A DNA stretch of 64,000 nucleotides from Cliona cf. orientalis (lineage: Eukaryota > Porifera > Demospongiae > Clionaida > Clionaidae): contig OZ005697.1 in assembly GCA_963930775.1 (NCBI GenBank), forward strand, positions 4,052,292 to 4,116,291. Direction: 5' to 3'. The notes beneath the pieces were generated by a model, which saw only the letters and a program-made list of their open reading frames with translations, ran no database searches and was not told the origin of the DNA. Below, in pieces: positions 10,710 through 21,280 of the stretch. Each line of letters begins with the position of its first letter. Positions within the stretch are counted from its first letter, which is position 1. The position numbers were made by a program, and so were the translations under genes.

Positions 10710-12974
10710 GGTTATGTAGACAATGGCGTATTTTAAGAAATATTGCCCTTAGGCCTAAAGGGAAGAATTTACGCCAGTGTTCCCCTTAGACCTAAAGGGG
10801 AGATTTTACGCCACGCTCGCCGTTTTGTACATAACGGGGACATTTCACGCAAGGTATTTTGGCGCATATCTGCCCTTGTGTTTGAACATTATTATAACAT
10901 TATAAAGGGAAGATTATACGCCAACCATTTGAGTGGCGTAAAATCTTCCCTTTATGATACTGAACAAACACAAGGGCGAGTTTATGCGCCGCGATCTCGG
11001 TCGTTCTTAGCGGGGCTGAGCATGCGCAAAGTATCCTACCGAGTGGCGTAAAAGCTTCTCTTTATGATACTGAACAAACACAAGGGCGAGTTTATGCGCC
11101 GCGATCTCGGCCGTTCTTAATAACCACAATAACACTATAGTCGCAATAACTGAAAAAAAATAGCTAATGGCCTCCTTTGTAGCTCAGCATTCCATGGGAT
11201 CAACTATAAATGTGAGTAGCAAAGTAATTGATGGCTGATAACATTGATAACCAATATAACTGGTTACTTAGTAAATTAAATGATACACAGTTTCCTATAT
11301 TGAGCCACAAGTGAATACCTTGCGTAAAATGTCCCCGTTATGTACAAAACGGCGAGCGTGGCGTAAAATCTCCCCTTTAGGTCTAAAATTTTCGAAAACA
11401 CTGACGTACAGATATCCACCAATGGCCAGAGACATCTGGGTGCTGCCATAGGGACAATCGAGTTTATGGAGGCCTATGCAACACAGAAAATTGCGAAATG
11501 GGTGAGCGAAATCGAAAATCTCACGGCAATTGCTCGCTCCCATCCCCATGCAGCCTATGCTGCTTTTGTTCATGGTGTCATTGGAAGATGGCTATATTTG
11601 ATGAGAACTCTCGATATAAGTAGCTCTATTTTCCAACCACTTGAGGATGCTATCCACCACCAATTTATTCCAACTTTAACAGGGCAAGCACCAAGCTCAC
11701 CAGAGGTGAGAAAGCTATTATCACTCCCTACTTGTCTCGGTGGGTTGAACATTGTTAACCCGGTTGAAATAGCAGGATACCAACTGAAGGCCTCAAGAGA
11801 AATCACCACACCATTGAAGAGAATGATTGTTGAACAGTGTACCTCGGATCATTTCATTGCACCCCAGCTACAGTCTGTCAAGTCTACCCTTCACCGGGAA
11901 AAATGTCAAATAGATGCTGCCAAGGTAGAGCAAGTGAAGAGCGAAATTTCAACAACTTTGCAAAGGGCAATGGATTTGGGTACTGAAAAAGGTGCATCCA
12001 CGTGGTTAACTGCCCTACCTCTAAAGGAACAGGGCTTTACTCTCAACAAGCAGGAATTTCAGGATGTATTGTATCTGAGGTATGGTTGGCAACTGAGGAA
12101 TCTACCCAGTCACTGTGTCTGTGGTTCTGTTTTTTCTACTGACCACTCAATGACCTGCTCGCACGGAGGCCTGACTATAACCAGGCACAATGACATCTGC
12201 GACATCACAGCAAATTGGCTAAGTGAAGTGTGTAGAAATGTTGAGAGAGAACCACCATTATTACCCCTCACGGGAGAGAACATCGTGCCCATCTCGGCTA
12301 ACAGACGTGATGACGCAAGAGCAGACATCCGTGCAACAGGCTTCTGGGGACGTCAGCAAAGTGCATTTTTTGATGTAAGGGTTTTCCACCCAAACGCACA
12401 GAGCTATCGTCACTCCAGCATCTCAAGCCTGTACCGGCGTCATGAGCAAGCAAAGAAGAGAGAGTATGGAGATAGAATCCGTGAGGTTGAAAATGGCTCT
12501 TTCACTCCACTTGTGTTTTCCACCACAGGCGGTATGGGTCGGGAAGCCACACTATTCTACAAGCGCCTGGCAGACAATTTGTCTGAGAAGAGGAACATCA
12601 AGTATAGCAAGACTATGGCTTGGATGAGATGCACCCTCTCCTTCTCCCTCCTGCGATCTGCAGTGATGTGCATTCGAGGCAGCTGCTCAAAATCTCACCG
12701 AGTACCTAATGCCAGCCTCGAACTAGGAATTGCAGAGAGTCGGCTCTCTGGCTAAATATAACACTGAAACTACACTTTTTGCAACTAACCCTGTATACGT
12801 ACACTGAAGTTTTTCTTTTTATTTTACTTTCACCAATACGTGTACACTGTGTATTTCTCTCTTTTAATATATTATTCTCTGTTCCCCTTTAGGTCTAAGG
12901 GGAACACTGGCGTAAAATCTTCCCTTTAGGCCTAAGGGCAATATTTCTTAAAATACGCCAATGTATGTACGACC
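10710..12974. mobile_element. Long-TIR element with 9-bp target duplication carrying an RT/endonuclease fragment, Mutator-like (M2)
   Basis: It is flanked by a perfect 9-bp direct repeat GACACGGAC (10701-10709 and 12975-12983). The ends read GGTTATGTAGACAATGGCGT and, inverted on the right, GGTCGTACATACATTGGCGT. Each arm holds several copies of the block GGCGTAAAATCTTCCCTTT. The left arm is complex: an inverted partner of 10760-10870 lies at 11305-11395, and an 80-bp direct repeat lies at 10930-11009 and 11040-11119. The payload at about 11400-12760 is a 5'-truncated retroelement coding end. No transposase is present. The captured gene and 9-bp duplication are what Pack-MULEs show. Confidence 0.85.
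11466..12755 (+). CDS. C-terminal part of a non-LTR-type retroelement protein (thumb, zinc knuckle, restriction-like nuclease), inside M2
   Basis: This open frame of 429 codons has no stop. Coding similarity starts further upstream at about 11404 (QRHLGAAIGTIEF precedes the first Met), so it is a 5'-truncated piece with its natural stop kept. Residues 1-130 look like the region after the RT palm (LPTCLGGLNIVNPV at 88-100). A zinc-knuckle-like CVCG..F..DHSM.C.HGG..I.RHN spans 217-242 (C217, C219, H227, C231). A PD-(D/E)XK-like nuclease follows, with DDARADI at 282-288, FFDVRV at 301-306 and PLVFSTTGG at 348-356. This layout resembles R2/NeSL-type C-termini and is common in cnidarian and sponge repeats, as I recall. 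The exact clade is uncertain. The frame is unusually clean for its decayed surroundings, so capture is probably recent. Confidence 0.7.
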   Translation: MEAYATQKIAKWVSEIENLTAIARSHPHAAYAAFVHGVIGRWLYLMRTLDISSSIFQPLEDAIHHQFIPTLTGQAPSSPEVRKLLSLPTCLGGLNIVNPVEIAGYQLKASREITTPLKRMIVEQCTSDHFIAPQLQSVKSTLHREKCQIDAAKVEQVKSEISTTLQRAMDLGTEKGASTWLTALPLKEQGFTLNKQEFQDVLYLRYGWQLRNLPSHCVCGSVFSTDHSMTCSHGGLTITRHNDICDITANWLSEVCRNVEREPPLLPLTGENIVPISANRRDDARADIRATGFWGRQQSAFFDVRVFHPNAQSYRHSSISSLYRRHEQAKKREYGDRIREVENGSFTPLVFSTTGGMGREATLFYKRLADNLSEKRNIKYSKTMAWMRCTLSFSLLRSAVMCIRGSCSKSHRVPNASLELGIAESRLSG

Positions 12975-14709
12975 GACACGGACATGTATGTGTGTATGCT
13001 GGATCTGAATGTTTGAATGCAGCGCCGGGCATCCTGCCAAGCGGCCTTCATGTATATGTACATGCTTTGTGGTACATGTGAGGCTCGTGCTGGTGCAGGC
13101 TCAAATGTGCATGTGCATGCTCCGCGCATGCTCAACGTCATTCAACAGTCCTATTGCTTAATGTTTGCATTCTCGGCTTGCTTCCCTTCAGGTCCAATAT
13201 GAATGGGAACCATGCCCTTACCAGTGCTACTACCAACAATCCAGCTCATGGATCAGCAGGCAGCGGGTCATCCTGTGGACCCACAACCGGCTCAAGCCCC
13301 TGCGGAAAATCCTCAACTCCCACCTCAGCCAGCTCCTCGCATGGCAATCCCTTTGCCACAACCATGGCCTGCTCCTCAGCCAGCCCAGCAGCCCCTCCCA
13401 CAAGAAGCTGCACCACTCCCTATGGTGACAGCCTACCCAACTACACTAGCTCAAGTCTTGGTACCAGCCAGCTTGTACCTTGGGTATGGAGTCATGCCAC
13501 TCCTATAGCCACTTTTCTCGAAAATCCTTAATCTCTAGTTTGTCGAGATGCAGGATCTCCTCCCGGAGGCGTGGCTCACCTTAACAGCCAAGACGATGAG
13601 ACAGTCAAGTGCTGCTTGACCTCTGCCGAGGGGGGGAAGAAAGAGGTCCCCCATCACCAACATAATACATGGCTTTAGGGCTTCGCATCCCTCACGAGTG
13701 CGCTGTCAACAAAGTACCCGAATTCATGGAGTACCAGAGCACCATCATCAAATGTTATAAAGACTATGACGGCTTGGGATGGGTCCAGTACGACAGAGCC
13801 TTTAGGAGGCAGGTGGCCATCACAAAGAATCTGAACTGGTCACACATTAATGGCACCTCGTATCACTCTTGTCCAAGTTTGCCATCGAAATCCTTTATCC
13901 ATTTTAGGACTCCCACATGTCCACTGTAGACACAAGGGAATCATTTGTACATCCCTTGTCCACCCTAGTGTAGCTACCATTTGCTAAAATTCTCATATAA
14001 TATAATAATCATCCTGACATTATGATAACGTTTATCATTATAAAGGTATTATAGTATTACATATACAGCCTCTGCTTCGCAGGCAAGGCGAAACGCAGTG
14101 CAATATGCACCTGAGCGACAACCATGCATCGGAGAAGTGCCCCGAAGCCCTGCCCACGGCCAAACGCCACCCCACATCAGCATCGTTCCCTTCGGAATTT
14201 ATTCAATACAAATGGAGGCTGGCTCATGTTGCCATTATACGCACAGTGCAGGTTTGCCCACAGGTGCTCTACTTGCGACCAGGACTACCCGCAGTCCGAT
14301 TCCTGGCCTACAAACACGCAGGGAGCAGAGGCCACAAAACGCCGTCATCCGGGTGAGCTGTGACTGGTGTTCATCATCGAGGACAACTTCCCAAAGCTGG
14401 CAGTGGGACTATCCCCAGCATCGGACAGTATTTATATGCTGAGCCATTTATTTTTATTATCATGGTCTACCCGTGGCCGCGGGCATAATAATGCTCACGC
14501 ATGCGCAGAAATGGCACTTAGGGCTCGTGCACAGCTTCCCACTCATCCAGCTAGGCACTAGCTGTGAACTATGGGGCTAATTAGCCCTCGTTTTCCGAAT
14601 AGGTGTAAGAGCTAGAATGGATTAAATACTCCACCCCCACACTAGGCATGGGAACTGCTACCATAATTTGGAGTGAACGTGTTGCAGTTGCCTTTCAGCT
14701 AGCTACATG

Positions 14710-15055
14710 TATGATGGAAACAAATATGCAGTGGTATTGATGCACTACTTGACGAAGTGGTGTGAAGCTTTTGCTCTAGCCAATCAAACTGCTGAGACTA
14801 TTGCCAAGTTGCTTATGGAAGAGGTGATCTACTGACACGGTGTGCCGGAATGACTTCTTCCGATCATGGGACTAACTTTCTGTCCAAGTTAATTCAGGAA
14901 ATTTGTCAACTTATGGTAGCCAAAAAAGTAAACACATCCGGTTATCATCCGCAAATGGACGAATTTGAAAAGTTTAATTCTACTTTGGTGAACATGTTGT
15001 CAAAAGTTGTCCAGGAACATGCTCGTGACTGGGGCAGATAATTGCAGCAGGCTGT
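14710..15055 (+). mobile_element. Ty3/Gypsy-type integrase fossil scrap
   Basis: Short stretches match the integrase core of Ty3/Gypsy LTR elements: YDGNKYAVVLMHYLTKWCEAF near the start, then the HGVPE-type and SDHGTNFLSKLIQEIC-type segments, and the GYHPQMD.FEKFN segment. It lies inside the DIRS fossil. It is short and broken in several places, with no LTRs seen. Confidence 0.7.
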
Positions 15056-16050
15056 CCTGCGTGGGTCCATTATTGCCCAGCAGAATATTAAGCACCTCGG
15101 GATACATATCAGCAAGTTTGCGATCATCCCTAAGAAGCATAACCCAGGGAAGTGGAGGTTGATTGTTGACCTATCGTCCCCAGAGAAGCGTATAGCGTGA
15201 ATGGCAGTAGCTATTGATCCAGCCCTGTGCTCCCTTTCCTATATATATAATAGGGCTGGCCAGTCATCTGGGTGGACAGGAATGACTCTGTACACACTCT
15301 TGATGTCGATCTTGGCCAACTGTGTCCCTGGTCCCAGCTCCAGAACCGCTTGAGCTACCTGCTCTACCCAGTTGTATATATCAGGTAGCTCAAGCGGTTC
15401 TGGAGCTGGGACCAGGGGCACAGTTGGCCAAGATCGACATCAAGAGTGCGTACAGAGTCATTCCTGTCCACCCAGATGACTGGCCATTATTAGGGATGGT
15501 CTGGGAATATCACGTCTATATTGATGTAGCCTTACCATTCGGATTACGCTCGGCTCCTAAGTTGTTCAACACAGTGGCAGATGCACTCGAGTGGATTGCC
15601 AAGCACCTTGCATGGCCATGGCATCGCCTCGGAATTCCTGTGGCACTATCTCGATGACTTTATCACTATCGGCCTCCCGCAGACAAACAAGTGCACCTTC
15701 TCCCTTCACTTGCTCAATGATCTACGCACTCATTTAGGCTTCCTGCTAGCAACAGAGAAAGTAGAGGGGCCTAGTACATGTTTGCCATTCCTGGGGATCG
15801 AAATCGATTCTATTTGCAGGAACTTAGGCTGCCAGCTGATAAGCTATATAAATGCGGCTACGACCGCTCCTGGGGGAATGGGAGAGGAAGATAAGGTGCA
15901 CTAAACAAGACCTGCAATCTCTGGCTGGCCACCTCCAACACGTGCCTCCAGTGGTCTGTGTGGGTTACTCATTCATCAGACGCATTTACAACCGGCAGTC
16001 AACAGTTTCCAAGCAGCACTATCATGTTTGACTCTCAGCAGGTATAAAAT

Positions 16051-18715
16051 ATCTTCGGCTGATCAGAGAGAAACAATTATGCAATGGGCAGTGTATACCA
16101 CTTGCTTCTTCGGATTCTTCCATCTAGGAGAGCTGGTTGCTAACACCGACAGGATGGTCAGAATACACTCCAATATTATTGCGACTTAGCAATCGACAGT
16201 ATCATATCTCCTATCAGGAGCACATGAAGAGAAGGAGCATATAAGTTGCATACATACAGTGGTAATATCGAAAAATAAAGTAACACTGGCAGATTCTCAT
16301 TCCTGCTAATGCATAGCAGGTAGAAACATCTTGACTAAAATTTCGTAATCCAAACGATATGACTAGTAATGGGTGTAGCAAAAATGACCACAATAATTAT
16401 GTTGTGGTTGGCAAGTTAGAAAACTTCCATATTATGGAAGTTTTTGAACATTTTACCAATAACTTGTCGTTACAGTGTTCATGGCACATTGCGTTATTCT
16501 TGGTATTGTATAGCACCCACTTAGTCTACAATTATCTCTAGGTGCAGTTAGATTTATTTGTTGAGGCTATCACAAGATATTCAATTTGATAAAATTTACT
16601 TTAGTTTTCGACATTTTCTAGATGTATGCTCCTTCTCTTCATGTGCTCTTGCTCCTATATACCATGCTGAAAAGACGCCTCTGTCACTCCAAGACACATT
16701 GCTTTCACTGGTTTACGCATGGTTCCGCGTTTGTGACGATAGCTATGTTGACCTCGATCTCTCTTGCTTCATATTGATATCTAACTCGTAGATCGGACGT
16801 TATTTCTAGATTTGTGTTTACACAATGTCATGCTTCTATGGAGATTTGTATGGGGTAAGAATGCCCACATATAATGGTGTACTGCACTAATTTTGTAACC
16901 TTCAATGTTAAGAGGTGTAGATTAGATTAATTTCAGATGCTGGTAACCTGCCCCTATTATGCCAATTATTATAAGTTTGAAGTCTTATGGCAGTTCCTTG
17001 TGGCATCACCTTAACTCATGACAAAGCTATATTATACTGTCAACAATCATTAACATAATATTATTATTCATCGACATTTTATTCATCCAGTTATAATACG
17101 ATAATATTATATCTATAGCATTATTAACTAATAATGATAAAGATAATGCAACATCAATCAATACTATAATTATTATTTTTGCATAATGTTGACACTGGAA
17201 TTATGTACATACAGATTGATCAGTTTTGTGTTAGCTATATACTCAATTATTAGTGTTGCACCACTTTTCGAGTATTTCCTGACTCTTGCTTATGACATCT
17301 TCTTGGGAATCAGCCATAAACCATCCAGCTTCAGTGCTCCTGTGATAGGCATAGCCAAATGCTTTACGCAGATCAAGTTCAGCTTTATGCATGCTTATCA
17401 CAGGCATTTCAAACAGTTGCTGAAGTCGCCTTCCTCTTGATCCTGTGCACCTTTCAGGCTGCACTTCAAATCTATAGTAGTCTGTGGGGTATCCTGCGTG
17501 ATCAAGCTTTCTAATAATGTAGATGAACCCTGAGGTATCTGCATAGCTGTCAGTGAAATCTTTACCGGTACCATCAACGTCATTTGCATCGCGTTCGATA
17601 TCTTCAACCGGGTCCTATGATTGGTCACTTTCACGTTCAGCCATCTTCAGTCGTGAGTATCTTGTGTTTTGCTTGTTACTATATTATTATTATATAATAA
17701 TATGTACATATAACTGCTTGTTTCCACTGCATTTATAGCTGCTGTGTGCATGTAATTATATGCTTACGATAATAATCATGTATTGTAGCATGTCATGAGA
17801 TTCAGCTGGGTTCTTAGAGTAATCATCATGCAGTGCATGTGATCATAAATCAGTAGCATTAATAATAATAATAATATTATTATAGGTACTAAGAAAAGGT
17901 GAATCTTGAATTGATATTATTATACGTATATTATACTGCATGGTTAGTATTCATGATTGGACATAATTAACTATCTGTTAAACGCAATGTAGTATTTCTG
18001 CTATAAAAAAAAATAATTCATCGGAAAATGCTGACACATTTAATTACATCATCGTTCTAAGAATTAACATCGATCTGCATGATGCCATACATTGCCATTG
18101 CGTGAATATTTCTTAAAGTCATTCATAGTTCACCATTAGCTATATAGCTATGTACATAATAGTAATAGTTGTTAACAGTGAACTGTGAATGACTGTTGCT
18201 TGGAATTCATGAAAGACCTGTATTCAGTATTATCTTATGCCATGCACATCCTGCATGGTTCACGGTCACAAACCATGCATGGCAATACTATGGTTCAATT
18301 GATTTTACAAACGTAGCTCGATAATAATAGGCTAAGCTAGCTATATAATATTATTGTCACGGAACCCCCCCCCCCCCCCCCCACCCCAACCTTCTGCTAT
18401 CAATAATACAATTAACATTCAATCACTGCAACAATAACGGTAATTTGCAGATTTTTAAGTGATAGCTAATACATTAATCAGTTAAATTGATATTGAAATA
18501 ATTATTATTTCCCTGCTCATGCAGCTTGTTATATATCACTTGGACTGAAAAACTGTGGGATTCGCAGTGCAGCTAGGATAAAAAAATTGCCTATAATTTA
18601 TTACCGGTATTATAATAATTATAAAAACCTGCACAAATCTAAATTATAAATTTTAGCTATTACAATGTCACTAGCTACAATGTGCTATGAACACCAAACT
18701 TTAGCTTGCACCACA
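16051..18715. repeat. Duplicated 2.7-kb unit, copy I (pair of 42966-45368)
   Basis: The sequence from ATCTTCGGCTGATCAGAG to TGCACCACA is collinear with 42966-45368 with small indels. It starts in the DIRS recombinase tail and contains the GIY-YIG-like gene copy (minus strand), AT-rich spacers and a poly-C run at 18365-18384. The inverted 23-mer GAGCACATGAAGAGAAGGAG.. is present at 16219 (plus) and about 16628 (inverted) in both copies. Including the DIRS tail means the duplication followed that insertion. Confidence 0.85.
17243..17644 (-). pseudogene. GIY-YIG/T5orf172-like small protein, copy I, nonsense mutation at codon 10
   Basis: This is a homologue of the open frames at 41598-41996, 43957-44355 and 47651-48052. 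ATG at 17644 starts MAERESDQS, then TAG (17615-17617) stands where the others have CAG. After that the frame stays open to the normal stop, with QPERCTGSRGRRLQQLFEM and AGWFMADSQEDVISKSQEI kept. A single stop in an otherwise intact copy suggests recent loss, translation from a later start, or a sequencing difference. The unit is duplicated with its flanks at 42966-45368. Confidence 0.7.
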
Positions 18716-19370
18716 CGTTTCAGCAAAGATAGCACTACGTATAGCTACATTGCAGTATCCAAAGTGCTAATTAGGTTAAAATCACTTCCAGTATTGCAGG
18801 GCTTTGAGGAAACTCCATAAAAATTTTAAAACAGGCATAATATAGCTAATTATCTCTGCACGCAACCAATGCATGGATTATTACAGAATAAACAATGACT
18901 ATATAAAAGGTATCTTTTTATAATTATGTGGGGCTAAAGAAGTGTAGAGAACAATCTAAAATAGTATATCTATTCCGCATAGCTAGCCTGTTGGAGCGCC
19001 ATAGTATAGCTATCTATAATTATCTTCAATGGTTAACTAACCTAGTTATTGAAATTTAATTAGCTACTGTAGGCTTTGGGAAAAATAATAATAATCAGTG
19101 GCGTATGAAGATGTTTTTGAACAGGGGGGCTGTAAATATAATTGTGTGCAAAGTGCGCAAAAAAAATTTTTGGATCACACGATACGCCTTCAAACCATGC
19201 CCATTATTATGCTAATTTGGCTGTAAAGTAGACTTATCAGAAGATATCATTGACAAGACCTAATATTATCTTCCTAGGTTTAGACCCACTTGGCTGGCAC
19301 GAGGCACGCAAGTCTGCACAATGCTCGGTTGTGCGCATGGGCAGAAAACTTAATTAAAAGTACATGGGTA
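18716..19370. other. No gene seen
   Basis: AT-rich DNA with TA-rich short repeats. I see no coding signature and no long inverted repeat. Confidence 0.5.
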
Positions 19371-19374
19371 CATC

Positions 19375-19490
19375 ACGTGATTGGGTCAAGGTACAAAATT
19401 ATCACTATTACACCATAGATAATAGAGGGGGAGGAGGGATTGGAAACGTTGTACAATACTATGGGCGCATGCTTGACACCGTCACGTGAC
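19375..19490 (-). promoter_or_regulatory. Inverted copy of the region upstream of dispanin-like exon 1
   Basis: Read on the minus strand, this stretch (AGCATGCGCC, then GTTTCCAATCCC.CCTCCCC, CTATTATCTATGGTG) matches 23636-23715, the DNA just upstream of the unit B start codon. Its far end, GGTCAAGGTACAAAATTA.CACTA, also matches 57935-57955 upstream of unit C. No exon follows it, so it looks like a detached 5' flank or promoter copy. Confidence 0.45.
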
Positions 19491-20152
19491 TCTATCAAAA
19501 GTTCGCGCGAGTCGCACAATTTCGTTACACCGCAAAGGCTGTATTTTTTTGCCTGAGAGAGAGTCTTTGTGCACTGTAGCCGAGTCGCCCGAGGTCCTGA
19601 AGTCAAAAGAAGCAAGAATCAGGCGACTTTCCTAAATAGACTTATAGGTGGGCTACCGTTCGGCCTTGTGGAATTTTCCTGGGACCTGCGAGAGGTGTAG
19701 GCCTTCGTTAAGGTACCATTAAATTGCGTGGGTGTGAGGTGGGGGATATGACACCTAAACCACATCAAAGTCATTAGTGAGGTGCATGTTGTGTAACCAC
19801 GCCCTTTTAATTGCACAGGTCTCAGGGGTGTGGCTGCTAGAGCCGGAAGTGTTCATTTAATATCCTCCATGGACCGGAAGCCGAGCCGGAAGGGAGGGGC
19901 CAGACCACGCCCAAAACAGCACCACCCTGTGCCTCAAGGACCACCATTCTCAATCAAGTGCCGACTGGCCACCGGATGTCCACCGGAAGCCCACAATCAA
20001 TCCCAATTAAAACACACAGCTTCCTCAAGGCCAAAACACACACAAACACTTGGAGGCCGTTCTGCCACACCGCCCACACAAGAGCTCAACTCATTTCCTG
20101 TGTGGGCGGAGTAACAACACGTCATCGCAACCACATCCGCTTCAAACCATCG

Positions 20153-20440
20153 TCAGCTTCCGTCCAGCCGTACGGTCCCCTCCATCGCACCGGCGTACAG
20201 TGCCTCATTAACAGACATGGCCTCACCTTTGACCTCCTTCCACGCCCCCAAAGCCTCCTCGCGGGGTTCAAAGGTCACCACCGCTTCCGGGACACGCCCA
20301 CCTATCGCCGAGGCCAAGTCCCAGGCGCCGATATCCAAGCACTGGCCCGTGAAGCCACGCCCAATCGGAAGCAATAAAACCTGCATTAACGCACACGCAC
20401 ACACTCCACACAGTACCAGGAACACGCCCACATGCTTAAT
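20153..20440 (-). other. Conserved open frame in TTAA element (unknown, may be non-coding)
   Basis: Both TTAA copies share a frame ending RGFTGQCLDIGAWDLASAI...RLDGS (here) or ...RPDGS (plus strand, 26032-26310). The start MGVFLALCGVCACALMQ in the other copy looks hydrophobic; here the aligned position reads VGVFLVLCGVCACALMQ. The two copies are so alike at DNA level that openness is weak evidence of coding. I recognise no family. Confidence 0.25.
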
Positions 20441-20469
20441 TAGGCCTAATAAGGCTTTTTTTTTTTCAA

Positions 20470-20850
20470 GGGGACCACACACTAAGCAGAAAAAAAATGG
20501 TCCGGAAACCACCACACAGTTGAGCTGGATACATAGTAGAGCCATACAATGCAAGCAGGCATCAAAATAGCCTTATGTACAATGTTTGGTAAAGGGTCGT
20601 CAACGTACCCCGCGCGCCCGTAAAATTTTTTCGCGTGCCCGTAAAATTTTTTTGGCAAACATTGCAAGTGAATGGCTTCCTATACAAACTTCAAAGAGCC
20701 ATAACTTTAATTCTAGGGCATGAATAAAAAGTCTCTCGATCAAAGTTCGTAATTTGAGCCATTCTGCGTGCCCATATAAAATTTATGGTCCCAACCGCTC
20801 CCCAGAGTCCCAATAATTAAAATCTTTTTTTTTTTTTCTTAGTGTGTAAT
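20470..20850 (-). mobile_element. CACTAAG-ended MITE (copy 1), inserted in TTAA element
   Basis: The sequence from CACTAAGCAGAAAA to CTTAGTG matches, in reverse, 31597-31960 and 33917-34245. The sister TTAA element at 25739-26751 lacks it and carries a plain poly-A at the same place, which gives an empty-site comparison. CACTA-like ends are visible but no clean target duplication is resolved in the homopolymer. Confidence 0.65.
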
Positions 20851-21280
20851 TAAGTCGTTGCGGTTAATAGTTAAGAAAGAATGCTTTGATCTTGCTTTGA
20901 AGTGGGCAATTACCGGTGTTTTCTTCAGGGGCCACTTCCGGTCGCTAATTACACGGGCATAATCATCCCTGGCCGATTCTAGACACGCCCACCTTCGACC
21001 AAAAGCACTCGTATGGCCTCTTCGGCCACGCCCCTTCACGATTCGCTAATTGAATTATCCAATCCTGACGCTCACGCCCACGCACTTTAATGCTACCTTA
21101 AACGCCTCGATGGATCCAGCGTCAGCCAACGAGTGCTAACGATGACCTGAAGTCTTTATAAAGCAAGCGCAACAAGGGCCAAACAAGCTCAGGTAAGTTC
21201 AATCTGAGCATGACTCGTGCTATTAATAAAGCTAGCATACCCGGGTGCTACCCCCAGAAAGCTCGCGGATGCTTCTAAAG

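Larger units (their letters stand above)
8700..16215 (+). mobile_element. DIRS-type (tyrosine-recombinase) retrotransposon fossil, broken
   Basis: Parts are recognisable in the expected order. Gag-like proline/threonine-rich sequence lies on both sides of the insert at 8852-10207, with more proline-rich sequence at about 13200-13510. A gag-type segment reads YDGLGWVQYDRAFRR (about 13760-13810). A cysteine/histidine-rich stretch lies at about 14120-14350. A reverse transcriptase with KIDIKSAYRVIPVHPDDWP and ALPFGLRSAP lies at about 15100-15900. A short recombinase tail lies at about 16051-16215. The 5' limit is uncertain. The element is old and rearranged, with many breaks. Two long-TIR elements (8852-10207, 10710-12974) and a Gypsy-type scrap (14710-15055) lie within it. 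Confidence 0.7.
19712..21097. mobile_element. TTAA-flanked TIR element (copy 2), with a nested MITE
   Basis: It begins GGTACCATTAAATTGCGTGG and ends with inverted CACGC.CTTTAATGCTACC. TTAA lies on both sides (19708-19711, 21098-21101). It is a near-identical inverted relative of 25739-26751. It is longer by about 370 bp because a separate element sits in its poly-T tract at about 20470-20850. TTAA duplication points to a piggyBac-like origin. No transposase is seen. Confidence 0.85.

Noticed and set aside
11570-11809. Minus-strand frame opposite the retroelement ORF
   Set aside because: Shadow of the 11466-12755 coding frame.
16558-16791. 77-84 codon plus frame MLRLSQDIQFDKIYF (also 43257)
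   Set aside because: Shared by the two duplicated units simply because their DNA is nearly identical. No family signature.
17398-17634. Minus-strand frames starting MKVTNHRT.QLKISN in the GIY-YIG-like units (also 41750, 44112, 47806)
   Set aside because: Conserved only as an alternate frame of the main 132-codon ORF, which has the domain signature.
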